Source of the DNA: Pseudomonas karstica
GTDB taxonomy: Bacteria > Pseudomonadota > Gammaproteobacteria > Pseudomonadales > Pseudomonadaceae
Direction of reading: 5' to 3'
Length of the DNA: 64,000 nt
Assembly (NCBI RefSeq): GCF_009707515.1
Contig: NZ_WLYI01000026.1
Location: 34,416-98,415 of the forward strand
The notes beneath the pieces are model-generated. The model made no database searches, was not told where the DNA came from, and saw only the letters and a program-made list of their open reading frames with translations. The position numbers and the translations under genes were made by a program. Below, piece by piece: positions 17,397 through 26,773 of this stretch (positions are counted from its first letter, which is position 1; each line of letters opens with the position of its first letter).

Positions 17397-18371
17397 TTAC
17401 ATCACTCCTGCACGCAGCAAGTCGTGCATGTTCAGGGCGCCAATCGGGTGATCATTGCTATCGACCACCACCAGGGCGCCGATCTTGTGGTCTTCCATGA
17501 TCTTCAGCGCTTCGGCTGCGAGCATCTCGGCACGGGCGGTCTTGCCATGGGGGGTCATTACATCGTCGATGGTGGCGGTGTGGATATCAATGGTGCGGTC
17601 CAGGGTGCGGCGCAGGTCGCCGTCGGTGAAAACCCCGGCCAGGCGGCCGTCGGCCTCCAGGATGACCGTCATGCCCAGGCCCTTGCGGGTCATTTCCATC
17701 AGCGCGTCCTTGAGCAGCGTACCGCGCTGGACCTGTGGTAATTCGTCGTCGGTGTGCATGACGTTTTCCACTTTCAACAGCAACCTGCGGCCCAGTGCGC
17801 CGCCCGGATGGGAAAACGCGAAATCTTCGGCGGTAAAACCGCGGGCTTCCAGCAGGGCTACCGCCAGCGCATCGCCCATCACCAGGGCGGCGGTGGTAGA
17901 GGAGGTCGGGGCCAGGTTCAGTGGGCAGGCTTCATGGGCCACATGCACATTCAAATTCACTTCGGCTGCCTTGGCCAGCGTCGAGTCCGGGTTGCCGGTG
18001 AGGCTGATCAGCTTGATGCCCAGGCGCTTGATCAGCGGCAGCAGGGTGACGATTTCATTGGTGCTGCCGGAATTGGACAGCGCCAGGATGATGTCATCCC
18101 GGGTGATCATGCCCATGTCGCCGTGGCTGGCTTCGGCCGGATGTACGAAAAATGCCGTGGTCCCGGTGCTTGCCAGGGTGGCGGCAATCTTGTTGCCAAC
18201 GTGGCCGGATTTGCCCATGCCGACTACCACGACGCGGCCTTTGCTGGCCAGGATCATCTCGCACGCACGTACGAAATCTGCGTCGATATGGGCCAGCAAG
18301 CCTTCCACGGCTTCAAGCTCGAGGCGGATGGTGCGTTGTGCAGATTGAATAAGGTCGCTGGATTGGCTCAT
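17397..18371 (-). CDS. kdsD: arabinose-5-phosphate isomerase KdsD
   Basis: A 324-residue protein with an N-terminal SIS sugar isomerase domain (GMGKSGHVGNKIA, SNSGSTNE) and two C-terminal CBS domains. It converts ribulose-5-phosphate to arabinose-5-phosphate, the first step of Kdo synthesis. It is the first gene of the minus-strand kds-lpt operon and diverges from mlaF across 290 bases, which hold both promoters. Confidence 0.96.
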   Translation of the reverse strand: MSQSSDLIQSAQRTIRLELEAVEGLLAHIDADFVRACEMILASKGRVVVVGMGKSGHVGNKIAATLASTGTTAFFVHPAEASHGDMGMITRDDIILALSNSGSTNEIVTLLPLIKRLGIKLISLTGNPDSTLAKAAEVNLNVHVAHEACPLNLAPTSSTTAALVMGDALAVALLEARGFTAEDFAFSHPGGALGRRLLLKVENVMHTDDELPQVQRGTLLKDALMEMTRKGLGMTVILEADGRLAGVFTDGDLRRTLDRTIDIHTATIDDVMTPHGKTARAEMLAAEALKIMEDHKIGALVVVDSNDHPIGALNMHDLLRAGVM

Positions 18372-18661
18372 GTCTTAATCGTATAGCCTGACGAAAAGTC
18401 AGCGATTATAGCGGTAATGATCAATTCCCTCACGCAAGTTCGTCAGCCTTTGGTTCGGGGCAGGGTTGCAGGAGCACGCTCAAATACAATTTTTTACCTG
18501 CCTTCATTCCAAACAAGCTCTGTTCCGGCCTTGGGGGCTCTGTATCGACAGTGATATAGTTCGCCGCCAGTTCGGTCCGTGCAGCCTTTGTTTTGATTTA
18601 TCGCAAGCATTTATCCGAAACACGTTGTCTGAGCGAGAGGCTGCACCCCCAAGGAGTTTAG

Positions 18662-19471
18662 ATGAGTGCCGATAACGCCTACGCGGTCGAGCTGAAGGGC
18701 CTTTCCTTCAAGCGCGGTACGCGCAGCATCTTCAATAATGTGGATATTCGCATTCCCCGCGGCAAGGTCACAGGCATCATGGGGCCTTCCGGTAGTGGCA
18801 AGACTACATTGCTGCGCCTGATGGGCATGCAATTGCGCCCCAGCGCCGGCGAAGTGTGGGTCAATGGTCAGAACCTGCCAAAACTGTCGCGTAGCGATCT
18901 GTTCGATGCCCGCAAGCAAATGGGCGTCCTGTTTCAGAGCGGCGCGCTGTTCACTGACCTGGACGTGTTCGAGAATGTGGCGTTCCCACTTCGGGTGCAC
19001 ACCCAGCTGTCCGATGAAATGATTCGTGACATTGTGTTGCTGAAGCTGCAGGCCGTGGGGCTGCGCGGTGCTATCGACCTGATGCCCGACGAATTGTCCG
19101 GCGGCATGAAGCGTCGAGTGGCGCTGGCGCGCGCCATTGCCCTGGACCCACAGATCCTCATGTACGACGAACCTTTCGTCGGCCAGGATCCGATTGCCAT
19201 GGGTGTGCTGGTGCGCTTGATCCGTCTGCTCAACGATGCCCTGGGTATCACCAGTATCGTGGTTTCCCACGACCTGGCCGAAACCGCGAGCATTGCCGAC
19301 TACCTCTATGTAGTGGGCGATGGCCAGGTACTGGGGCAAGGTACACCTGAAGAACTGATGAACACGGATAACCCCCGCATTCGCCAATTCATGACGGGCG
19401 ATCCCGATGGCCCGGTGCCTTTTCATTTTCCGGTGGCGGACTACCGCTCAGATCTTCTGGGGAAGCGCTGA
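18662..19471 (+). CDS. mlaF: phospholipid ABC transporter ATP-binding protein MlaF
   Basis: A 269-residue ABC ATPase with Walker A (GPSGSGKTT), signature (LSGGMKRR) and Walker B (LMYDEPFVGQD). It powers MlaFEDB, which moves phospholipids between the inner membrane and periplasmic MlaC to maintain outer-membrane lipid asymmetry. In Pseudomonas the locus is also known as ttg2 (toluene tolerance). AAGGAG precedes the ATG, and the stop overlaps the mlaE start. Confidence 0.97.
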   Translation: MSADNAYAVELKGLSFKRGTRSIFNNVDIRIPRGKVTGIMGPSGSGKTTLLRLMGMQLRPSAGEVWVNGQNLPKLSRSDLFDARKQMGVLFQSGALFTDLDVFENVAFPLRVHTQLSDEMIRDIVLLKLQAVGLRGAIDLMPDELSGGMKRRVALARAIALDPQILMYDEPFVGQDPIAMGVLVRLIRLLNDALGITSIVVSHDLAETASIADYLYVVGDGQVLGQGTPEELMNTDNPRIRQFMTGDPDGPVPFHFPVADYRSDLLGKR

Positions 19472-20268
19472 TGCGCAAGACATCTTTAATCGAAAAGGTT
19501 CGGCTTTTTGGTCGTTCGGGCATCGACATTGTCGAAGTGCTCGGCCGTTCGACGATTTTCCTGTTTCATGCCTTGCTTGGTCGTGGCGGTATCGGCGGCA
19601 GTTTCGGCCTGCTGATCAAGCAACTGCACTCGGTGGGCGTGATGTCCCTGGTGATCATCGTGGTCTCCGGCGTATTTATCGGCATGGTGCTGGCATTGCA
19701 GGGCTTCAGTATTCTCTCCAGCTACGGTTCCGAGCAGGCGGTAGGGCAGATGGTCGCCCTGACGTTGTTGCGTGAACTGGGGCCGGTGGTTACGGCGCTG
19801 CTGTTTGCCGGCCGTGCCGGTTCTGCGCTGACGGCGGAAATTGGCAATATGAAGTCCACCGAGCAGTTGTCCAGCCTGGAAATGATTGGTGTGGACCCGC
19901 TCAAATATATTGTTGCCCCGCGTCTGTGGGCCGGCTTCATTTCCTTGCCACTGCTGGCGATGATTTTCAGCGTGGTCGGGATCTGGGGTGGCTCGTGGGT
20001 GGCGGTGGACTGGCTGGGGGTCTACGAAGGCTCTTATTGGGCCAACATGCAAAACAGTGTGACGTTCACGGGTGATGTGCTCAACGGCATCATCAAGAGC
20101 ATTGTCTTTGCCTTTGTAGTGACCTGGATCGCCGTATTCCAAGGCTACGACTGTGAACCCACCTCGGAAGGGATCAGTCGCGCCACCACCAAGACCGTTG
20201 TGTACGCCTCGCTGGCGGTACTGGGCCTTGACTTCATTTTGACTGCCTTGATGTTTGGAGATTTCTGA
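19471..20268 (+). CDS. mlaE: phospholipid ABC transporter permease MlaE
   Basis: A 265-residue membrane permease of the MlaE/YrbE family with about five to six hydrophobic segments and the conserved ELGPVVTALLFAGRAGSAL region. It is the core of the MlaFEDB complex. It overlaps both neighbours by one base (TGATG), which indicates translational coupling. Confidence 0.97.
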   Translation: MRKTSLIEKVRLFGRSGIDIVEVLGRSTIFLFHALLGRGGIGGSFGLLIKQLHSVGVMSLVIIVVSGVFIGMVLALQGFSILSSYGSEQAVGQMVALTLLRELGPVVTALLFAGRAGSALTAEIGNMKSTEQLSSLEMIGVDPLKYIVAPRLWAGFISLPLLAMIFSVVGIWGGSWVAVDWLGVYEGSYWANMQNSVTFTGDVLNGIIKSIVFAFVVTWIAVFQGYDCEPTSEGISRATTKTVVYASLAVLGLDFILTALMFGDF

Positions 20269-20735
20269 TGCAAAACCGCACTGTGGAAATCGGTGTCGGC
20301 CTTTTCTTGCTGGCTGGCATCCTGGCTTTACTGTTGCTCGCCCTGCGGGTCAGTGGCCTTTCGGCCAGCCCTACGGCCGATACTTATAAACTTTATGCCT
20401 ACTTCGACAATATTGCCGGTTTGACTGTCAGAGCTAAAGTGACCATGGCCGGTGTCAACATCGGCAAGGTCACGGCAATCGATCTGGATCGCGACAGCTT
20501 CACCGGCCGAGTGACGATGCAGTTGGACAAGAAGGTGGATAATCTGCCGACCGACTCCACGGCCTCTATTCTCACGGCGGGCCTGCTGGGCGAGAAGTAC
20601 ATTGGTGTCAGCGTGGGCGGGGAAACAGCCTTGCTCAAGGATGGCTCGACCATCCACGACACACAGTCGTCGCTGGTGCTGGAGGACTTGATCGGTAAAT
20701 TCCTGCTTAATACGGTTAGCAAAGACGCCAAATGA
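20268..20735 (+). CDS. mlaD: phospholipid transport substrate-binding protein MlaD
   Basis: A 155-residue protein with one N-terminal membrane helix (about residues 7-26) and a single MCE domain. MlaD forms a hexameric ring on MlaE and exchanges lipids with MlaC. Its length is usual for single-MCE MlaD proteins. Confidence 0.96.
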   Translation: MQNRTVEIGVGLFLLAGILALLLLALRVSGLSASPTADTYKLYAYFDNIAGLTVRAKVTMAGVNIGKVTAIDLDRDSFTGRVTMQLDKKVDNLPTDSTASILTAGLLGEKYIGVSVGGETALLKDGSTIHDTQSSLVLEDLIGKFLLNTVSKDAK

Positions 20736-20746
20736 GGAGTTTGTTC

Positions 20747-21400
20747 ATGATCTCAACCTTGCGACGTGGCCTGTTGGTGCTGCTGGCATCCCTGCCGTTG
20801 ATGGCTAGCGCCGTGGCAGCGCCTTCGGCACACGACATCGTCCAGGACACCACCACCCGTTTGCTGGCAGATCTTGCCGCGAACAAGGAAAAGTACAAGC
20901 AAAGTCCGGGCGAGTTCTACGACGCCCTCAACGGCATTGTTGGCCCGGTGGTGGATGCCGATGGCATCTCCCGTAGCATCATGACCGTCAAGTATTCGCG
21001 CAAGGCCACGCCTGAGCAAATGCAGCGTTTCCAGGAAAACTTCAAGCGCAGCCTGATGCAGTTCTATGGCAATGCCTTGCTTGAATACAACAACCAGGGC
21101 ATCACCGTGGATCCAGCCAAGGATGAATCCGGTGACCGCACCAGTGTGAATATGGCCGTCAAGGGCAGTAGTAACTCGGTCTACCCGGTTTCCTACACCC
21201 TTGTGAAGATCAACGGTGAGTGGAAAGTGCGCAACGTGGTCATCAACGGTATCAACATTGGCAAGCTGTTCCGTGACCAATTTGCGGACGCGATGCAGCG
21301 CAATGGCAACGACCTGGACAAAACCATCAATGGTTGGGCCGGTGAAGTGGCCAAGGCCAAGGAAGAAACCGATAAAGCCACAGAGAAGCCAGCCCAATGA
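20747..21400 (+). CDS. mlaC: periplasmic phospholipid-binding protein MlaC
   Basis: A 217-residue secreted protein with a clear signal peptide ending near ASAVAA. It belongs to the Ttg2/MlaC family and shuttles phospholipid between the MlaA complex and MlaFEDB. The ATG at 20747 was chosen because GAGGAG lies eight bases before it; an in-frame upstream ATG at 20732 overlaps that site. The C-terminus is Lys/Glu-rich and overlaps mlaB by four bases. Confidence 0.94.
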   Translation: MISTLRRGLLVLLASLPLMASAVAAPSAHDIVQDTTTRLLADLAANKEKYKQSPGEFYDALNGIVGPVVDADGISRSIMTVKYSRKATPEQMQRFQENFKRSLMQFYGNALLEYNNQGITVDPAKDESGDRTSVNMAVKGSSNSVYPVSYTLVKINGEWKVRNVVINGINIGKLFRDQFADAMQRNGNDLDKTINGWAGEVAKAKEETDKATEKPAQ

Positions 21401-21702
21401 GTGAGTCGGTTGTCCGTCTCGGCCAGGCCGGTGAGTTGCTGCTCAGTGGCGTGCTGGACTACCGCACCGGGCCTGACCTGCGCAAGCAAGGCCAGGCGCT
21501 GATCAATGCCAGTACCGCGCCTGCGCTGGTGCTCGATTGTTCGGCGGTGGTAAAGTCCAGCAGCGTTGGTTTGTCACTGTTGCTGTGTTTTATGCGCGAT
21601 GCGGCAGCGGCCAGAAAGCCGGTCAGCATCCGTGCGTTGCCCGAAGACATGCGTGAAATTGCCCAGGTTTGCGGTTTGACCGAGCTGTTTGCGCATCCTT
21701 AA
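21397..21702 (+). CDS. mlaB: STAS-domain protein MlaB
   Basis: A 101-residue STAS-domain protein that binds MlaF and stimulates the transporter. The STAS core with the conserved LDCSAVVKSSSVGLSLLL segment is visible. It ends the mlaFEDCB operon, followed by an intrinsic terminator. Confidence 0.93.
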   Translation: MSESVVRLGQAGELLLSGVLDYRTGPDLRKQGQALINASTAPALVLDCSAVVKSSSVGLSLLLCFMRDAAAARKPVSIRALPEDMREIAQVCGLTELFAHP

Positions 21703-21716
21703 TACACATTATCCAG

Positions 21717-21770
21717 AAAGCCCCCCGTCAGAGTCCTGCCATGCGGGGTTCGCAGGCGCGGGGCTTTTTT
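21717..21770 (+). terminator. terminator after mlaFEDCB
   Basis: An AAAGCCCC arm and a GGGGCTTTTTT arm flank a 35-base interior that can form a further small hairpin. The run of six T residues gives an intrinsic terminator 15 bases after mlaB. Confidence 0.8.
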
Positions 21771-21816
21771 GTATGATGTCCGACCCGCGCGCACTGGGCG
21801 CCGATAGAGGTTGAGC

Positions 21817-22068
21817 ATGCAGGCCAACGAAGTGAAGAGCTTCCTTGAAGGAAAGCTGTCAGATAATCTTTTACAAGTGCAGGTAGAAGTTGAGGGCGAA
21901 GGCTGCAACTTCCAGCTGAACGTGATTAGCGATGAACTGGCGGCATTGAGCCCGGTCAAGCGTCAGCAGCAGATCTATGCCCATCTGAACCCATGGATCA
22001 CCGATGGCAGCATCCATGCGGTCACTATGAAATTTTTCAGCCGCGCGGCCTGGGCCGAGCGCACCTGA
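21817..22068 (+). CDS. ibaG: BolA family protein IbaG
   Basis: An 83-residue BolA-like protein (YrbA/IbaG). The conserved region around VISDELAALSPVKRQQQIY and the single His of the MKFFS segment match this family. In E. coli IbaG works with monothiol glutaredoxin Grx4 and responds to acid; in Vibrio it affects the envelope. The ATG at 21817 was preferred to a TTG two codons earlier. It precedes murA by 23 bases. Confidence 0.93.
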   Translation: MQANEVKSFLEGKLSDNLLQVQVEVEGEGCNFQLNVISDELAALSPVKRQQQIYAHLNPWITDGSIHAVTMKFFSRAAWAERT

Positions 22069-22091
22069 GCCCCCTAGGCGTCGAGATTCTT

Positions 22092-23357
22092 ATGGATAAA
22101 TTGATTATTACCGGTGGCGCTCGCCTTGATGGCGAGATCCGCATTTCCGGGGCGAAGAACTCCGCCCTGCCGATCCTGGCGGCGACCCTGCTGTGCGATG
22201 GCCCTGTCACTGTGGCCAACCTGCCGCACCTGCACGACATCACCACCATGATCGAGCTGTTCGGTCGCATGGGCATTGAGCCGGTGATCGACGAGAAACT
22301 CAGCGTCGAAATCGACCCGCGCACCATCAAGACCTTGATCGCACCGTACGAACTGGTGAAAACCATGCGTGCCTCGATCCTGGTGCTGGGCCCAATGGTT
22401 GCTCGTTTCGGTGAAGCCGAAGTGGCGTTGCCTGGCGGTTGCGCCATTGGCTCCCGTCCGGTGGACCTGCACATCCGTGGCCTGGAAGCCATGGGCGCGA
22501 CCATCGACGTCGAAGGTGGCTACATCAAGGCCAAGGCCCCGGAAGGCGGCCTGCGTGGCGCCAACTTCTTCTTTGATACCGTCAGTGTGACCGGTACCGA
22601 GAACATCATGATGGCCGCTGCACTGGCCAACGGCCGCAGTGTCCTGCAAAACGCCGCACGCGAACCTGAAGTCGTCGACCTGGCGAACTTCCTGATTGCC
22701 ATGGGCGCCAACATTACCGGTGCCGGCACCGACACCATCACCATCGACGGTGTGAAACGTTTGCATTCGGCCACCTACAAAGTGATGCCGGACCGTATCG
22801 AGACCGGTACCTACCTGGTTGCCGCTGCCGTGACCGGTGGTCGCGTCAAGGTCAAGGACACCGATCCGACCATCCTTGAAGCCGTCCTGGAAAAACTCAA
22901 GGAAGCCGGTGCTGAAATCACCACTGGTGAAGACTGGATCGAGTTGAACATGCACGGCAAGCGGCCAAAAGCCGTCAATGTGCGTACCGCTCCGTACCCG
23001 GCGTTCCCGACCGATATGCAGGCGCAGTTCATTTCCCTGAACGCGATTGCCGAAGGCACTGGCGCGGTAATCGAGACCATCTTTGAAAACCGCTTCATGC
23101 ATGTGTATGAACTGCACCGCATGGGCGCCAAGATCCAGGTCGAAGGCAACACTGCCATCGTTACCGGTATCGAACAGCTCAAGGGCGCGCCAGTAATGGC
23201 CACCGACCTGCGAGCCTCTGCCAGCCTGGTGATTTCGGCACTGAGCGCCGAAGGTGACACCCTGATCGATCGCATCTACCACATAGACCGTGGCTACGAG
23301 TGCATCGAAGAGAAACTGCAGATGCTCGGCGCGAAAATTCGCCGCGTACCGGGCTAG
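22092..23357 (+). CDS. murA: UDP-N-acetylglucosamine 1-carboxyvinyltransferase MurA
   Basis: A 421-residue enzyme of the first committed step of peptidoglycan synthesis, adding enolpyruvate from PEP to UDP-GlcNAc. The catalytic, fosfomycin-reactive cysteine is Cys117 in LPGGCAIGSRP (Cys115 in E. coli), so the enzyme should be fosfomycin-sensitive. The ATG at 22092 gives the standard MDKLIITGG N-terminus; the frame extends upstream through the 3' end of ibaG as a shadow. Confidence 0.98.
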   Translation: MDKLIITGGARLDGEIRISGAKNSALPILAATLLCDGPVTVANLPHLHDITTMIELFGRMGIEPVIDEKLSVEIDPRTIKTLIAPYELVKTMRASILVLGPMVARFGEAEVALPGGCAIGSRPVDLHIRGLEAMGATIDVEGGYIKAKAPEGGLRGANFFFDTVSVTGTENIMMAAALANGRSVLQNAAREPEVVDLANFLIAMGANITGAGTDTITIDGVKRLHSATYKVMPDRIETGTYLVAAAVTGGRVKVKDTDPTILEAVLEKLKEAGAEITTGEDWIELNMHGKRPKAVNVRTAPYPAFPTDMQAQFISLNAIAEGTGAVIETIFENRFMHVYELHRMGAKIQVEGNTAIVTGIEQLKGAPVMATDLRASASLVISALSAEGDTLIDRIYHIDRGYECIEEKLQMLGAKIRRVPG

Positions 23358-23485
23358 TGCTCACCATGGGCACAGGGACGTGCCCAACGATTTGGTTTCA
23401 AGTCGAGGTCTGTGAAGGCCTCGATCTGTGTCCGGCGCCGATTGCGACCGGGCAGCAATAGCCTGATGAAGGACTGACGTTTCCC

Positions 23486-24121
23486 ATGTTGACCATTGCA
23501 CTGTCCAAGGGCCGCATCCTTGACGATACATTGCCGCTTCTGGCTGAAGCGGGCATCGTGCCGACCGAGAATCCGGACAAGAGCCGCAAGCTGATCATCC
23601 CCACGACTCAGGACGACGTACGCCTGCTGATCGTGCGGGCCACCGACGTGCCGACCTATGTCGAACATGGTGCGGCTGACCTGGGTGTCGCCGGTAAAGA
23701 CGTGCTGATGGAATACGGTGGCCAGGGCCTCTACGAGCCATTGGACCTGCGTATTGCCTTGTGCAAGTTGATGACCGCCGGCCGTGTCGGCGACGTCGAA
23801 CCCAAGGGCCGCCTGCGGGTTGCCACCAAGTTCGTCAACGTTGCCAAGCGCTACTACGCCGAACAAGGCCGTCAGGTCGACATCATCAAGCTCTACGGCT
23901 CGATGGAGCTGGCGCCGTTGATCGGCCTGGCAGACAAGATCATCGACGTGGTCGACACCGGCAACACCCTGCGCGCCAATGGCCTGGAACCCCAGGATTT
24001 CATTGCTGACATCAGCTCCCGGCTGATCGTCAACAAAGCTTCGATGAAAATGCAGCACGCCCGTATCCAGGCGTTGATCGATACCCTGCGCAAGGCAGTG
24101 GAGTCTCGACACCGCGGTTGA
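23486..24121 (+). CDS. hisG: ATP phosphoribosyltransferase HisG, short form
   Basis: A 211-residue catalytic subunit of ATP phosphoribosyltransferase, the first step of histidine synthesis. It lacks the C-terminal regulatory domain of the about 300-residue long form, so it needs the HisZ subunit, not encoded in this window. The PRPP loop region VVDTGNTLRANGL is visible. Murein and histidine genes adjoin here as in PAO1. Confidence 0.97.
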   Translation: MLTIALSKGRILDDTLPLLAEAGIVPTENPDKSRKLIIPTTQDDVRLLIVRATDVPTYVEHGAADLGVAGKDVLMEYGGQGLYEPLDLRIALCKLMTAGRVGDVEPKGRLRVATKFVNVAKRYYAEQGRQVDIIKLYGSMELAPLIGLADKIIDVVDTGNTLRANGLEPQDFIADISSRLIVNKASMKMQHARIQALIDTLRKAVESRHRG

Positions 24122-24128
24122 CCCATTC

Positions 24129-24147
24129 GCGCGGCCTTAGGCCGCGC
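24129..24147. other. GC-rich hairpin in the hisG-hisD spacer
   Basis: A perfect 8-bp inverted repeat (GCGCGGCC / GGCCGCGC) with a TTA loop lies eight bases after the hisG stop, with no T-tract on either side. It may stabilise or pause the transcript between two genes 125 bases apart. Confidence 0.45.
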
Positions 24148-24246
24148 CCGTCTATCCGCCTCATAGCCAGAATTCTCAGGTGCCCAAGCGGAGCGAACGG
24201 TAGTTTAGGGCGCCTGAGTTTTTGCCATTCTATTGAGGCCCTCGCT

Positions 24247-25572
24247 ATGACCACGTCCACTGCAATTGCCCGACTCAACGCTGCCGATCCTGATTTCGCG
24301 CATCATCTGGATCACCTGCTGAGTTGGGAAAGTGTGTCCGACGACTCGGTCAACCAGCGGGTGCTCGACATCATCAAGGCCGTGCGTGAGCGTGGTGATG
24401 CGGCGTTGGTGGACTTCACCCGGCAGTTCGATGGCCTGGATGTCGCTTCCATGGCCGACCTGATCCTGCCGCGTGAACGCCTGGAGTTGGCCCTGACCCG
24501 CATCACTGCGCCCCAGCGTGAAGCACTGGAAGTGGCGGCAGCGCGGGTGCGCAGCTATCACGAAAAGCAGAAACAGGACTCCTGGAGCTACACCGAAGCT
24601 GACGGCACGGTGCTGGGCCAAAAGGTCACGCCGCTGGACCGCGCTGGCCTGTATGTGCCGGGTGGCAAGGCGTCCTACCCCTCCTCGGTGCTGATGAATG
24701 CCATCCCGGCCAAAGTCGCCGGGGTGATCGAAGTGGTCATGGTCGTGCCTACCCCACGCGGTGAAATCAACGAATTGGTCCTGGCTGCAGCCTGCATTGC
24801 CGGCGTCGATCGCGTCTTCACCATCGGCGGTGCCCAGGCCGTGGCGGCACTGGCCTACGGTACCGAGAGCGTGCCGAAGGTCGACAAGGTGGTCGGCCCT
24901 GGCAACATTTACGTCGCCACCGCCAAGCGCCATGTATTTGGCCAGGTCGGTATCGACATGATCGCCGGGCCTTCGGAAATCCTCGTGGTATGTGACGGCC
25001 AGACCGACCCGGACTGGATCGCCATGGACCTGTTTTCCCAGGCCGAGCACGACGAAGATGCCCAGGCGATCCTGGTCAGCCCCGATGCCGAGTTCCTCGA
25101 CAAGGTGGCCGCCAGCATCGCCAAGCTGCTGCCGACCATGGAGCGTGCCGAAATTATCGAGAAATCGATCAATGGTCGTGGTGCGCTGATCCTGGTGCGT
25201 GACATGGAGCAAGCCATCGAAGTGGCCAACCGTATCGCGCCGGAGCACTTGGAGCTGTCCGTAGCCGACCCACAAGCCTGGTTGCCGTCGATTCGCCATG
25301 CCGGCGCGATCTTCATGGGCCGCCACACCAGCGAAGCCCTGGGCGACTACTGCGCCGGTCCCAACCACGTATTGCCGACCTCCGGTACCGCGCGGTTCTC
25401 ATCGCCATTGGGGGTGTATGACTTCCAGAAGCGTTCGTCGATCATCTTCTGCTCGCCACAAGGTGCGTCGGAACTGGGCAAGACCGCCTCTGTGCTGGCT
25501 CGTGGTGAATCCCTGAGCGCTCACGCCCGTAGTGCTGAATACCGCATTCTTGACGACACGCAGGGGAACTGA
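24247..25572 (+). CDS. hisD: histidinol dehydrogenase HisD
   Basis: A 441-residue zinc enzyme performing the final two oxidations of histidinol to histidine. The family signature around IDMIAGPSEILV and the catalytic region RIAPEHLEL are present. The ATG at 24247 matches the usual N-terminus; an in-frame extension back to 24118 crosses a hairpin and is not supported. It is followed by hisC three bases later. Confidence 0.97.
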   Translation: MTTSTAIARLNAADPDFAHHLDHLLSWESVSDDSVNQRVLDIIKAVRERGDAALVDFTRQFDGLDVASMADLILPRERLELALTRITAPQREALEVAAARVRSYHEKQKQDSWSYTEADGTVLGQKVTPLDRAGLYVPGGKASYPSSVLMNAIPAKVAGVIEVVMVVPTPRGEINELVLAAACIAGVDRVFTIGGAQAVAALAYGTESVPKVDKVVGPGNIYVATAKRHVFGQVGIDMIAGPSEILVVCDGQTDPDWIAMDLFSQAEHDEDAQAILVSPDAEFLDKVAASIAKLLPTMERAEIIEKSINGRGALILVRDMEQAIEVANRIAPEHLELSVADPQAWLPSIRHAGAIFMGRHTSEALGDYCAGPNHVLPTSGTARFSSPLGVYDFQKRSSIIFCSPQGASELGKTASVLARGESLSAHARSAEYRILDDTQGN

Positions 25573-25575
25573 GAC

Positions 25576-26628
25576 ATGAGCAAATTCTGGAGCCCCTTCG
25601 TCAAGGACCTCGTACCTTATGTGCCTGGCGAGCAGCCAAAGCTGACCAAGCTGGTCAAGCTCAACACCAATGAAAACCCTTATGGCCCTTCGCCCAAGGC
25701 GCTGGCGGCGATGCAGACCGAGTTGAATGATAACTTGCGCCTGTATCCAGACCCCAACAGCGACTTGCTCAAGCAGGCCGTGGCCAAGTATTACGGGATT
25801 GACGCGGGTAAAGTGTTCCTCGGCAACGGTTCCGATGAAGTCCTCGCGCACATCTTCCACGGCTTGTTCCAGCACGAGTTGCCGCTGTTGTTTCCGGACA
25901 TCAGCTACAGCTTCTACCCGGTGTACTGCGGCCTCTATGGCATCAAGTCCGATCCGGTGCCGCTGGACGAGCAGTTCCAGATCCGCGTGGCGGATTACGC
26001 CAAACCCAATGGCGGGATCATCTTCCCCAACCCGAACGCGCCCACCGGCTGCGTGCTGGCGCTGGACGCAGTCGAGCAGATCCTTAAAGCCAACCCGGAC
26101 TCGGTGGTGGTGGTCGATGAAGCCTATATCGACTTCGGCGGCGAAACCGCCATCAGCCTGGTGGACCGCTACCCGAACCTGCTGGTGACCCAGACCCTGT
26201 CCAAATCGCGCTCCCTGGCGGGCCTGCGGGTAGGGCTGGCGGTAGGCCACCCGGACCTGATCGAGGCGCTGGAGCGGGTCAAGAACAGCTTCAACTCCTA
26301 CCCGCTGGATCGCCTGGCGATTGTTGGCGCGGCGGCGGCATTCGAAGACCGTGAATACTTCGAGAAGACGTGCCAGCGGGTAATCGACAGCCGCAACAAG
26401 GTGGTCGCGCAATTGGAAGGCAAGGGTTTTGACGTGTTGCCGTCAGCGGCAAACTTCATCTTTGCCCGTCACCCGCAACACGATGCAGCCGGCCTGGCCG
26501 CCAAGTTGCGTGAGCAAGGGGTGATTGTGCGGCACTTCAAGCAGGAGCGGATTGCCCAGTTCCTGCGGATCAGCATTGGTACGCCTGAGCAGAACCAAGC
26601 GCTGATTGATGCCCTGGGCGATCTCTAA
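25576..26628 (+). CDS. hisC: histidinol-phosphate aminotransferase HisC
   Basis: A 350-residue class I/II PLP aminotransferase converting imidazole acetol phosphate and glutamate to histidinol phosphate. The PLP-binding lysine lies in TLSKSRSLAGLR. It is the last gene of the hisGDC series and is followed immediately by a multi-hairpin repeat element. Confidence 0.96.
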   Translation: MSKFWSPFVKDLVPYVPGEQPKLTKLVKLNTNENPYGPSPKALAAMQTELNDNLRLYPDPNSDLLKQAVAKYYGIDAGKVFLGNGSDEVLAHIFHGLFQHELPLLFPDISYSFYPVYCGLYGIKSDPVPLDEQFQIRVADYAKPNGGIIFPNPNAPTGCVLALDAVEQILKANPDSVVVVDEAYIDFGGETAISLVDRYPNLLVTQTLSKSRSLAGLRVGLAVGHPDLIEALERVKNSFNSYPLDRLAIVGAAAAFEDREYFEKTCQRVIDSRNKVVAQLEGKGFDVLPSAANFIFARHPQHDAAGLAAKLREQGVIVRHFKQERIAQFLRISIGTPEQNQALIDALGDL

Positions 26629-26634
26629 TTGCTT

Positions 26635-26770
26635 GATCGTTCCCACGCTCCGCGTGGGAATGCATCCCGTGACGCTCCGCGTCACGCCCTTCGCAGGACT
26701 TGAGGCCTACGCCGGCAGTGGGACGCAGAGCGTCCCAGGCGGCATTCCCACGCAGAGCGTAGGAACGATC
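26635..26770. repeat. 136-bp inverted repeat element with four internal hairpins
   Basis: The element begins GATCGTTCC and ends GGAACGATC. Inside are four short palindromes: CCCACGC-TCC-GCGTGGG, TGACGC-TCC-GCGTCA, GGGACGC-AGA-GCGTCCC and CCCACGC-AGA-GCGTAGG (one mismatch). The right half is roughly the inverse of the left, so the whole can fold as a cloverleaf. Such dispersed elements are common between genes in fluorescent pseudomonads. It fills the space between converging hisC and uraA and probably also ends their transcripts. Confidence 0.85.
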
Positions 26771-26773
26771 TGG

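Noticed and set aside
22074..23282. 402-codon minus-strand frame over murA
   Set aside because: Shadow of murA: low-complexity His/Gly/Gln-rich translation and no recognised family.
24205..25368. 387-codon minus-strand frame over hisD
   Set aside because: Shadow frame opposite a well-conserved gene, with the same biased composition.
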